Program-made: the position numbers and the translations under genes
Part shown: positions 18,321 through 25,719 of the stretch, one piece after another
Numbering within the stretch: the first letter of the stretch is position 1
Layout of the letters: each line of letters opens with the position of its first letter
The notes under the pieces: generated by a model
What the model was told of the DNA's origin: nothing
Database searches by the model: none
What the model saw: only the letters and a program-made list of their open reading frames with translations
NCBI GenBank assembly: GCA_963815505.1
Contig: CAWFGU010000006.1
Location: 20,722 to 84,721, forward strand
Length of the DNA stretch: 64,000 bases
Origin: CAXBBB01 sp963815505
GTDB taxonomy: Bacteria; Bacteroidota; Rhodothermia; Rhodothermales; BA12
Direction: 5' to 3'

Positions 18321-19850
18321 ATGCGGACGGCACCGGCTTCTTTCTTCGACAACAAGATCGCCTGGTACAAGGGCGACGGCAGCGGAGGCTTCGGACCGCA
18401 ACAAGTCATCACCAATCAAGTCAGTGGCGCAATATCAGTCTACGCGGCAGACGTGGACGGCGACGGTGACATCGACGTGCTCTCGGCTTCTTTCTTCGAC
18501 GACAAGATCGCCTGGTATGCTAATGACGGCAGCGGAGGCTTCGGCGCCCAGCAGATCATCTCGACGCTGGCCGACGGCGCAAACTCCGTCTACGCAGCAG
18601 ACGTGGACGGCGACGGCGACATCGACGTGCTCTCGGCTTCGGTAGTCGACAACTTGATCGCGTGGTATCGCAACGACGGCACCGGCACGTTTGGCACTCA
18701 GCAGACCATCACGACGCTGGCTGACGGCGCAACTTCGGTATACGCAGCCGACCTGGACGGCGACGGCGACATCGACGTGCTCTCCGCCTCGACGCTCGAT
18801 AACACGATCGCGTGGTACGCCAATGACGGCAGCGGAGACTTCGGACCGCAGCAGGTCATCACGACGCTGGCCGATTTCGCCCAATCCGTCTACGCAGCAG
18901 ACGTGGACGGCGACGGTGACATCGACGTGCTCTCGGCGTCCTTCGACGACGACAAGATCGCCTGGTACAAGGGCGACGGCAGCGGAGACTTCGGACCGCA
19001 GCAGGTCATCACGACGCTGGCCAACGGCGCCCAATCCGTCTACGCAGCAGACGTGGACGGCGACGGTGACATCGACGTGCTCTCGGCGTCCTTCGACGAC
19101 GACAAGATCGCCTGGTACAAGGGCGACGGCAGCGGAGGCTTCGGCCCGCAGCAGATCATCACCGATCAGGCCGATGGCGCACGATCCGTCTATGCAGCAG
19201 ACCTGGACGGCGATGGCGACATCGATGTGCTCTCGGCTTCCCTCAATGACAACAAAATCGCGTGGTATGAGCAGGAAGGCGTCCTGCCCGTCGAATTGAC
19301 CGCTTTTGCAGCCCAACAGGACGGAGACCGCGCGCTGCTCACCTGGCAGACCGCCAGCGAAACCAACAACGCCGGCTTCTCTGTCGAGCATCAGGCGCCC
19401 GATGCCTCAGACTTCGCCCGCGCAGACTTCGTCGAAGGCGCAGGCACTGTCCTCGAAGCACGTTCCTACTCACTCGCCATCACTGGCCTGCTGCCCGGCA
19501 TCCACCGCTTCCGCCTGCGACAGACCGACCTCGACGGCACCGAGGAACTGAGCAGCGTGGTAGAACTGGCCGTAGAGATGACAGAAGACTACCTCTTCGC
19601 CGCCCCTCGTCCCAACCCGTCGCGTTCGTCGGCCACGATCTCGCTGGCCGTGCGCGTAGCGCAACGCGTCGACGTGTCGGTCTACGACGCGCTCGGGCGC
19701 AGGGTGCTGACGGCGTTCTCGGGATCGTTGGAGGCCTCGAAAACAGAGACGGTCCGCGTCGACTCGGATCGCCTGCCCGCCGGTCTGTACTTCGTGCGGG
19801 CCGAGGGTGAGACGTTCGTCGCCACCCAGACGCTGACCTTCGTACGCTGA
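18321..19850 (+). CDS. FG-GAP/VCBS-repeat protein with C-terminal T9SS sorting domain, 5'-truncated
   Basis: 509 aa. The first 320 residues are tandem 50-residue repeats (VYAADVDGDGDIDVLSAS...DDKIAWYKGDGSGGFGPQQ) with DxDxDGDID calcium-binding loops of beta-propeller blades. Then come a linker with LPVELTAFAA and LLTWQTASETNNAGFSVEH, and the sorting module with PRPNPS, DALGRRVLTAF and LPAGLYFVRAEG, the mark of T9SS export. No signal peptide is present: the ATG falls inside a repeat. At 18285-18340 a related repeat can be followed in another frame with a gap of about 22 bases, so the 5' end has been deleted or mis-assembled. As given it could not reach the periplasm. Confidence 0.8.
   Translation: MRTAPASFFDNKIAWYKGDGSGGFGPQQVITNQVSGAISVYAADVDGDGDIDVLSASFFDDKIAWYANDGSGGFGAQQIISTLADGANSVYAADVDGDGDIDVLSASVVDNLIAWYRNDGTGTFGTQQTITTLADGATSVYAADLDGDGDIDVLSASTLDNTIAWYANDGSGDFGPQQVITTLADFAQSVYAADVDGDGDIDVLSASFDDDKIAWYKGDGSGDFGPQQVITTLANGAQSVYAADVDGDGDIDVLSASFDDDKIAWYKGDGSGGFGPQQIITDQADGARSVYAADLDGDGDIDVLSASLNDNKIAWYEQEGVLPVELTAFAAQQDGDRALLTWQTASETNNAGFSVEHQAPDASDFARADFVEGAGTVLEARSYSLAITGLLPGIHRFRLRQTDLDGTEELSSVVELAVEMTEDYLFAAPRPNPSRSSATISLAVRVAQRVDVSVYDALGRRVLTAFSGSLEASKTETVRVDSDRLPAGLYFVRAEGETFVATQTLTFVR
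18336..19270 (+). repeat. Tandem 150-bp coding repeat, six full units
   Basis: The phase mark TACGCAGCAGACGTGGACGG (with few variants) occurs at 18441, 18591, 18741, 18891, 19041 and 19191, an exact 150-base period with no indels. Units 18891-19040 and 19041-19190 are almost identical over their whole length. A partial unit precedes 18441. Each unit encodes one 50-residue FG-GAP blade. The near-identity makes copy-number change by recombination, or collapse during assembly, likely. Confidence 0.9.
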
Positions 19851-19894
19851 TCGGGCGGACGCTACCGGGCTACCGCGTTTGCGGAGTCCGGAGA

Positions 19895-19942
19895 AGCGAA
19901 CCTGTCGGGCTGTGGTGGTCTCGACAGGTTCGCTCGTTTTTG
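19895..19942 (+). terminator. Rho-independent terminator after the FG-GAP gene
   Basis: A 13-bp perfect stem (AGCGAACCTGTCG at 19895-19907 paired with CGACAGGTTCGCT at 19922-19934) closes a 14-base loop and is followed by CGTTTTTG on the plus strand. It lies 45 bases after the stop of the FG-GAP gene and before the convergent end of ribonuclease Z, so it would separate the two transcripts. Confidence 0.8.
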
Positions 19943-19974
19943 CGCGTTTCCTCTTCTGACCGAGGAGCAGGATC

Positions 19975-20923
19975 CTACACCTGCCGCGCAATCGCGACAC
20001 GCTCTAACTCCACCGCAGCCGTCGACGCGGCGAAAACCTCGCGCGCTTCGGCTTCGAACTGCTCCGTCGTTGGGTAGCGCGCTGAGAAGTGCGTCAGCAG
20101 CAGCGCCCGCGCACCGGCGTCGCGCGCTACCTGTGCAGCCTGCGCCGACGTGCTGTGACCGGTTTGGGTTGCCGCGCTCGGCGTGCTCCGTCGCAAACGT
20201 GCTGTCGTGGACGACGAGCGACGCACCTTGGCACAGCGACCGACCGCCCTCGCACGGCGCGGTGTCCGTCACGAACGCCATCGAGCGCGGCAGCGCGGGC
20301 GGTGTGATGACGTGGCTCGGCTGGACGATCCGGCCGCTGGCTTCTACCGACTCGCCCGCTTTCAATCGCCGATAATCGCGCCAGTCGACTACGCCCAGCG
20401 CGCGGGCTTTTTCCACGTCGAGGTTGCCCTGCCCCGGCTTTTCCTGCCAGCGATACCCGGCGCAAAACACGCGGTGATCGAGCGGACGCGCCTCAATGGT
20501 GTAGGCATCCGTTTCGAGCACGACAGCGGGCGACAAATCTTCGAGGATGAGGACCGGGACGATCTCGAACGTCGTGTTCGCAACGCCGGGCCACGCCATC
20601 AACGGACCGAACAGGCGGCGCGGGGCAATGATCGTCAGCGGCTCCTCGCGACCCGTCATGCTGAGCGACGTGAGCAAGCCGGGCAGGCCGAACACGTGAT
20701 CGCCGTGCAGGTGCGTGATGCAGATGGTCGACAGGCGCGACGGGCGAAGGCCGGTTTTCGTGATCTGGTACTGCGCGCCTTCGCCGCAGTCGAACAAGAC
20801 CCACTCGGCTCCCAGGTCGAGCGCGTGGGCGGTCAGGTGGCGACCGTGAGCGGGAATCGCAGCCGAGACGCCGAGGGGGATGAGCGTAATGTCACCCAGC
20901 GGTTGTGCGTCCGCTCGGCTCAC
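19975..20923 (-). pseudogene. rnz: Ribonuclease Z, one frameshift
   Basis: tRNA 3'-end processing endonuclease of the metallo-beta-lactamase fold. The N-terminal frame has LIPLGVSAAIPAHGR, the exosite-side ECG-like FDCGEGAQYQ, the zinc motif THLHGDHVFGLPGLL, and further on AFVTDTAPC and the VVHDSTFATEHAE segment. The family hallmark HSTSAQAAQVARDAGA and LLLTHFSARYP follow in another frame; the change falls at about 20170-20180 (CACGCCGAGC to GCGGCAACCC). One base restored gives a full-length enzyme of about 310 aa ending ARQV. The GTG start overlaps the ABC exporter stop (GTGA), so they are co-transcribed. Because rnz is normally essential, a sequencing indel is the likeliest cause. Confidence 0.8.
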
Positions 20924-22716
20924 AGAGCTTCGATCTCTTGCTGGAGCAACTGCTTCGAGTGCATCTCGGCGTAGATGCCGTCCTGCTCGACCAACTCCTC
21001 GTGCGTGCCCCGCTCGGCGACGCGACCGTCTTCGAGGACGAGAATCAGATCGGCGTCCTGTACGGCACTAATGCGGTGGCTGACCACAACGAGCGTCTGA
21101 CCGCCAACGCGAGCTTTGAGGTTGCCCAGGATGCGGCGTTCGGTATTGGTGTCGACGGCCGAAAGCGCGTCGTCGAAGATCAGGATGCGCGGGTTGCGGA
21201 CGAGTGCCCTGGCGATGGCGGTGCGCTGCTTCTGACCGCCCGAAAGCGTGATGCCCCTTTCGCCGACGAACGTGTCGAAGCCGTCCGGGAAGCCCTCGAT
21301 ATTGTCGAGCAAATCGGCCTCGCGCGTGGCATCCTCGACGACGCTCCGGTCCGCGTCCATGGCGCCAAACGCGATGTTGTCGGCGATGGTGTCCGAGAAG
21401 AGGAATACGTCCTGGGGCACGTAGCCCATGCTGCTCCGCAGCGTGTCGAGCGGAATGGTCTTGATATCGTGGCCGTCGACGCGGACGGAGCCATCGCGCG
21501 GGTCGATCAGACGCGGAATCATGCGGACGAGCGTCGTCTTGCCGCTGCCGGTTCGACCGACGATGCCTAGCATCTGACCTGGCATCAGGTCGAACGACAC
21601 GTCGTGCAGCACATCGTCCCCCGGACCGGCATAGGCGTAGCTGACGCTGTCAAACGATAGGGCACCTTCGACCCGGGCAATCGAAGTATCCGTCGCATCG
21701 GTATCGCGGATGGCAGGCTCGGTCCCCAGGATCGTCGCCAATCGGTCCATCGACGCGGCGGCACGCTGCACCATCGAGATGATGAAGCCCAGCGAGGCGA
21801 CCGGCCACGTCATCAGGGCGACGTAGATGATGAACTCGGCGATGTTGCCGACCGAGATCACGCCCTGCGTCACCAGCCGTCCACCCTGCCACACGACGAG
21901 GATCGTCGAGATCCCGATCAGAACGGTGAAGACGGGTCGCCACACCGAACTGACAAACGCCAGCGACAGGTTGCGCTCCTTGAGCAGTCGGCTTTCGTCG
22001 GCGAACGCATCGCCCTCGGCCCGCTGACGCGCATAGGCCTTGACGACGCGAATGCCTGCCAGCGATTCTTGCACCCTACTCGTGAGACTCGAGTATTGCT
22101 TTTGGATCGCCTGCGAGCGGCTGAACTCCATCCGCGCAACGAAATAGACCGTGATGGCTAACAACGGCATCGGGGCAAGCGCCCACCATGCCAGCGTCGG
22201 CGAGATGACGAACATGAACGAGAGCGCCAGCGTGACGCGCGTGATCGCACTCGCCATGTACATAAACGCCGGACCCGAGTAGCGCCGCACCTGCTCCACA
22301 TCGGACGTAGCGCGTGTCATCACGTCGCCGGTCGAGAGCGAGTGGTAAAACGATTGCGGGAGCGTCTGCAAATGCTCATACAGCGTCTCGCGCAAGTCGT
22401 GCTCGATGTGGCGACTCGCGACCACGATGGTCTGCCGCATCAGGAACGTGAACAGGCCGCTCAGCAGCGCCAATCCCAGGATCACGCCCGCGTAGAAGAG
22501 GAGCGACGTGAACACGTGGTCCCACAGCATAGACCGCACCGGCTCGCCGTGCACGTTGAACAGCGCGACGAACCGCGGGACCGCGTCGACGACTTGGCGG
22601 ACAATGACGGGAACGGTCACCGAGAACGCGGCGGCCAGCGTAGCGAACAGCAGGCCGAGTACGAACAGGCGCTTGTAGCGCGCGATGTAGCCGTTGAGCC
22701 AGCCGAGAGAACCCAT
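20920..22716 (-). CDS. MsbA-type ABC half-exporter with degenerate Walker B
   Basis: 598 aa from MGSLGWLNGYIARYKR; the longer frame to 22815 adds a poor-quality leader. Six membrane spans (about 15-310) are followed by the ATPase with Walker A GRTGSGKTT (about 390), signature LSGGQKQRTAIARAL (about 490), Walker B ILIFDDALSAVD (about 513) and H-loop VVSHRIS. The catalytic Glu after Walker B is replaced by Asp, as in the degenerate site of heterodimeric exporters (TM287, BmrC). It probably pairs with the 654-aa half-exporter at 16256-18220. The stop overlaps rnz by four bases. Confidence 0.88.
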   Translation of the reverse strand: MGSLGWLNGYIARYKRLFVLGLLFATLAAAFSVTVPVIVRQVVDAVPRFVALFNVHGEPVRSMLWDHVFTSLLFYAGVILGLALLSGLFTFLMRQTIVVASRHIEHDLRETLYEHLQTLPQSFYHSLSTGDVMTRATSDVEQVRRYSGPAFMYMASAITRVTLALSFMFVISPTLAWWALAPMPLLAITVYFVARMEFSRSQAIQKQYSSLTSRVQESLAGIRVVKAYARQRAEGDAFADESRLLKERNLSLAFVSSVWRPVFTVLIGISTILVVWQGGRLVTQGVISVGNIAEFIIYVALMTWPVASLGFIISMVQRAAASMDRLATILGTEPAIRDTDATDTSIARVEGALSFDSVSYAYAGPGDDVLHDVSFDLMPGQMLGIVGRTGSGKTTLVRMIPRLIDPRDGSVRVDGHDIKTIPLDTLRSSMGYVPQDVFLFSDTIADNIAFGAMDADRSVVEDATREADLLDNIEGFPDGFDTFVGERGITLSGGQKQRTAIARALVRNPRILIFDDALSAVDTNTERRILGNLKARVGGQTLVVVSHRISAVQDADLILVLEDGRVAERGTHEELVEQDGIYAEMHSKQLLQQEIEAL

Positions 22717-22931
22717 GCACGTCGAGGAGAGAACGGCCGTCAACGCGTTCGAGCGCGGGCAGGTCCGCGCCGATTCGCACGGATTGCGTCGAAGGTTTAC
22801 GCGCGAGCAACGCACAGGCCCTTGTGTCCGTGTAGCTTAGGGCATTAGTCTACCTGAGCGCATTTCCTATTCCGCGTTCTACTGTTTTGACCACTCTTCG
22901 TTTTGTGGCTCGCTTCTTTCCTACGTTTCTG

Positions 22932-24794
22932 ATGTCACTCGCGCGCGCCGTTTGCGTCGTCTTCTCTTTGAGCCTCGTTGCCGTTCCGAGTTTAGCGCAG
23001 GCTCAAGTCACGCTCGGACAGGCGCATACGTGCGCGCTGCTCACCGACCGGACCGTCCGCTGCTGGGGAGCCAACGACGCAGGGCAGGCAGCAGCCGGAA
23101 CGAGCACGGCCATCGGCGACGAGCGCGACGAACTGCTCACGCTCCAGGCAATCCAAGTAGGCGGGCCCGTCGCTCAGATCGAAGCGGGTGGTTACCACAC
23201 GTGCGCTCTGAGGGAGGACGGCGGCATCCGCTGCTGGGGTGATGGAGGCGACGGCAAGCTCGGACAGGGCGACACCCGGATGCGCGGTACGGCACCGAAC
23301 GACCTCGACGCCCTTCCCGACGTGGCTCTCGGAACGACGGCCACACGCATCACCGCCGGTCTTCGCCACACCTGCGCGCTCACGACAGCGGGTGGAGTGC
23401 GATGCTGGGGCAGCGGTACGTTCGGCCAGACGGGCAGCGGAACCACTAACGCGTTGGGGGACCAGCCGGGCGAAATCGCCTCGCTCACCGATCTACCGCT
23501 GGGACGTGCCGCAACGGATGTCGTTGCCGGGATGTATCACACCTGCGCGCTGCTCGACGACGCATCCGTAAAGTGCTGGGGGCTGGACTCGTTCGGTCAG
23601 TTGGGGCGCGGAGGCAACGCGCCGATCGGAGACGAGCCGAACGAAATCGCCAATCTGGCTGCCATTCCCATCCCGCCCGCGCGCTCGGTCACCGCTGGAT
23701 TCGGCCACACCTGCGCCCTCCTGACCGATGGACGCGTTGCCTGCTGGGGCGATGGATTCTATGGGCAACTCGGCTATGGATCGACCGCTACGATCGGCAA
23801 CGCGCCGGGCGAAGTCGCCGCGATTACGCCCATCCAGTTTCCTGCGTCGGTGGCCGAACTCACGGCCGGTCGCGACCACACGTGCGCCAAGCTGACTACC
23901 GGCTCGGTCACGTGCTGGGGTATCGGCTCGTTCGGGCAGACGGGGATGGACTCGAACCAGCGGCTGGGCGATGACCCCGGCGAACGCGCCGACCTGCTCC
24001 CGCCCGTCGCCCTCGGCTCCTCGGTCGTTACGCTGGACGCAGGCGCCACGCACACCTGCGCTGTCTTGGACGACATGAGCTTGCGTTGCTGGGGCAGCGG
24101 CGCGCAGGGGCGCCTTGGCCTCGGTGACACGCAGACGCGCGGCGACGAGTCGGGCGAGATGGCTGCACTGACGCCCGTTCCCATCGGCGCCGACGTGCTT
24201 CCGGTCGAGTTGGTGGCATTCGAGGGCGTCGCATCGGGCAGCCGCGTCGTGCTGCGCTGGCAGACGGCATCCGAAACCGACAACGCCGGATTCATCGTAG
24301 AGCACGCTGCTCCCTCGTCATCATCGGATGGCGAGCTTCCGACTCCCACGCTCTGGACCCCGCTCCACAGCGTCGCCGGAGCCGGAACGACGATTGAGAC
24401 CCAACGCTATTCATGGACGACGAGCATCCTACCCCCGGGCCGTCACCGCTTCCGCCTGCGCCAGCGCGATCTGGATGGATCCGAGTTTCTGTCGTCGATC
24501 GTAGAGGTCGCCATCGGACTGGACGGGTCCGGCTTTCGTCTGACTTCCCTCTACCCAAACCCTACTCGCGATGCATCGCAGGCTATACTCTACGTGAGCG
24601 AACGCCAACACGTCCGCGCCGAAATGGTCGACTTACTTGGGCGCGTCGTCGCTACGATCTGGGAGGGCGAACTGAACTCAGACACGGCGCAACCCCTCAC
24701 CGTCGACGCTCCAAACCTGGGAGTCGGTCTCTACTTGCTGCGCGTTCAGGGCGAACGGTTCACAACGACGGCTCCGCTACGCGTCGTCCGCTGA
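22932..24794 (+). CDS. RCC1-repeat protein with T9SS sorting domain
   Basis: 620 aa from the ATG of MSLARAVCVVFSLSLVAVPS, which gives a proper signal peptide; a TTG 45 bases upstream is an alternative. Seven to eight units of about 53 residues follow, each with HTCAL, a CWG motif and GQLG/GQTG-type turns (RCWGANDAGQ, RCWGSGTFGQTG), forming an RCC1/BLIP-II-type propeller. The end has the linker LPVELVAFEG...LRWQTASETDNAGF and the sorting module SLYPNPT, VDLLGRVVA, GVGLYLLRVQG. Exported by T9SS and probably surface-attached. Its end overlaps the convergent NUDIX gene by 18 bases. Repeat and tail match the design of the FG-GAP cargo nearby. Confidence 0.87.
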   Translation: MSLARAVCVVFSLSLVAVPSLAQAQVTLGQAHTCALLTDRTVRCWGANDAGQAAAGTSTAIGDERDELLTLQAIQVGGPVAQIEAGGYHTCALREDGGIRCWGDGGDGKLGQGDTRMRGTAPNDLDALPDVALGTTATRITAGLRHTCALTTAGGVRCWGSGTFGQTGSGTTNALGDQPGEIASLTDLPLGRAATDVVAGMYHTCALLDDASVKCWGLDSFGQLGRGGNAPIGDEPNEIANLAAIPIPPARSVTAGFGHTCALLTDGRVACWGDGFYGQLGYGSTATIGNAPGEVAAITPIQFPASVAELTAGRDHTCAKLTTGSVTCWGIGSFGQTGMDSNQRLGDDPGERADLLPPVALGSSVVTLDAGATHTCAVLDDMSLRCWGSGAQGRLGLGDTQTRGDESGEMAALTPVPIGADVLPVELVAFEGVASGSRVVLRWQTASETDNAGFIVEHAAPSSSSDGELPTPTLWTPLHSVAGAGTTIETQRYSWTTSILPPGRHRFRLRQRDLDGSEFLSSIVEVAIGLDGSGFRLTSLYPNPTRDASQAILYVSERQHVRAEMVDLLGRVVATIWEGELNSDTAQPLTVDAPNLGVGLYLLRVQGERFTTTAPLRVVR

Positions 24795-25262
24795 CCTCGA
24801 CTCAGGAAGAGGGACGATCAAAGCAGAGGGAACCCCGCGCTCCAACGTCTCGACCACGACGGCCGCCAATCGTCGCTGCTCGGGCCAGTCCAGCCTCGAC
24901 GCCGCTTCGGCCGGGGAGAGCCACTCCCATGCATCGTGCTCGTCGTCCAGAACCGGATCGATATCGAGCTGGACAGCGAATGCCGGAATCACATTGACCC
25001 GGTCGCTCTGCCACTCGTAAAACGTGTTGACGCTCGGGACGGCCCAGAACAGGACCGGATCGCACCCTGCCTCCTCCCTCACTTCACGCAGCGCAGCCTG
25101 CCAGGCGCCCTCACCCGGCTCGATTTTACCGCCTACGATTCGCCACTGGCCTGCGTAGAGGCGCCCAGCCGACCGGCGCAGAATCAGCAACTCGACTTCT
25201 CCCTCTCGCATCCGGTACGGATACACGTCGACGACGCGAACGGCGAGGTGCGGGGTGCTCAT
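24777..25262 (-). CDS. NUDIX hydrolase
   Basis: 161 aa from MSTPHLAVRVVDVYPYRM. The NUDIX box is complete: GGKIEPGEGAWQAALREVRE then EAG (GX5EX7REUXEEXG), binding Mg and cleaving a nucleoside diphosphate linked to another group. YAGQWRIVGGKIEPG and the later DDEHDAWEWLSPAEA resemble dihydroneopterin-triphosphate or dATP pyrophosphatase subfamilies, but substrate cannot be fixed. It is the only minus gene between two T9SS-related genes and overlaps the RCC1 gene end. Confidence 0.88.
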   Translation of the reverse strand: MSTPHLAVRVVDVYPYRMREGEVELLILRRSAGRLYAGQWRIVGGKIEPGEGAWQAALREVREEAGCDPVLFWAVPSVNTFYEWQSDRVNVIPAFAVQLDIDPVLDDEHDAWEWLSPAEAASRLDWPEQRRLAAVVVETLERGVPSALIVPLPESRSADDA

Positions 25263-25330
25263 CGGCGGCGGAGTGAGAGCGCGTGTGCTTCTCCAGATTC
25301 GATCCGAAGAGTGCACCGCGGAGCCAGACG

Positions 25331-25687
25331 CTATCGGCTGAGCGTGACCATTTGAGACGCCACCTGTCCACCAGCTTGGGCGCGGATGACGTAGAGTCCG
25401 GCGGGGAGCCCCGACGCGTCGAGGCGCACGACTCTGGACTCACGCACCTCCATGCGCTCCGACAGCAGCGTGCGGACACGCTGACCGAGCACGTTGTATA
25501 CTTCGACGACGACCGTTCCAGCCTGGTCTACCGAGACGGCAAACTGGGTCTCGCCCGCGAATGGATTGGGCGATGCAGCCTTCATCTGCACGACGGGCGG
25601 AGCCGTCTGAGCATGCGTCGCAGCTGGTGCCAGTGCGAAGACGAGCAGCAGAACCAGCGAAATGACGAAGCGGTAGCGTTTTGGCAT
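25331..25687 (-). CDS. Secreted mini-protein consisting of a T9SS-type sorting domain
   Basis: 118 aa. A clear signal peptide (YRFVISLVLLLVFALAPAAT, cleavage after HAQ) is followed directly by an about 85-residue type A sorting domain: ASPNPFAGETQFAVSV, VEVYNVLGQRVRTLL and LPAGLYVIRAQAGGQ with a final VTLSR. There is no cargo domain. It is either a stand-alone surface module or what is left of a larger cargo gene. It is divergent from the DUF5916 gene, with about 30 bases between starts. Confidence 0.82.
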   Translation of the reverse strand: MPKRYRFVISLVLLLVFALAPAATHAQTAPPVVQMKAASPNPFAGETQFAVSVDQAGTVVVEVYNVLGQRVRTLLSERMEVRESRVVRLDASGLPAGLYVIRAQAGGQVASQMVTLSR

Positions 25688-25719
25688 GGTGTATTGGACG
25701 ATACTGGGTCAAAGAGGTT

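Noticed and set aside
18336..19270. Regular 150-bp repeats considered as a CRISPR-like array
   Set aside because: The repeats are coding, in phase with calcium-binding FG-GAP blades, and lack short repeat/spacer structure.
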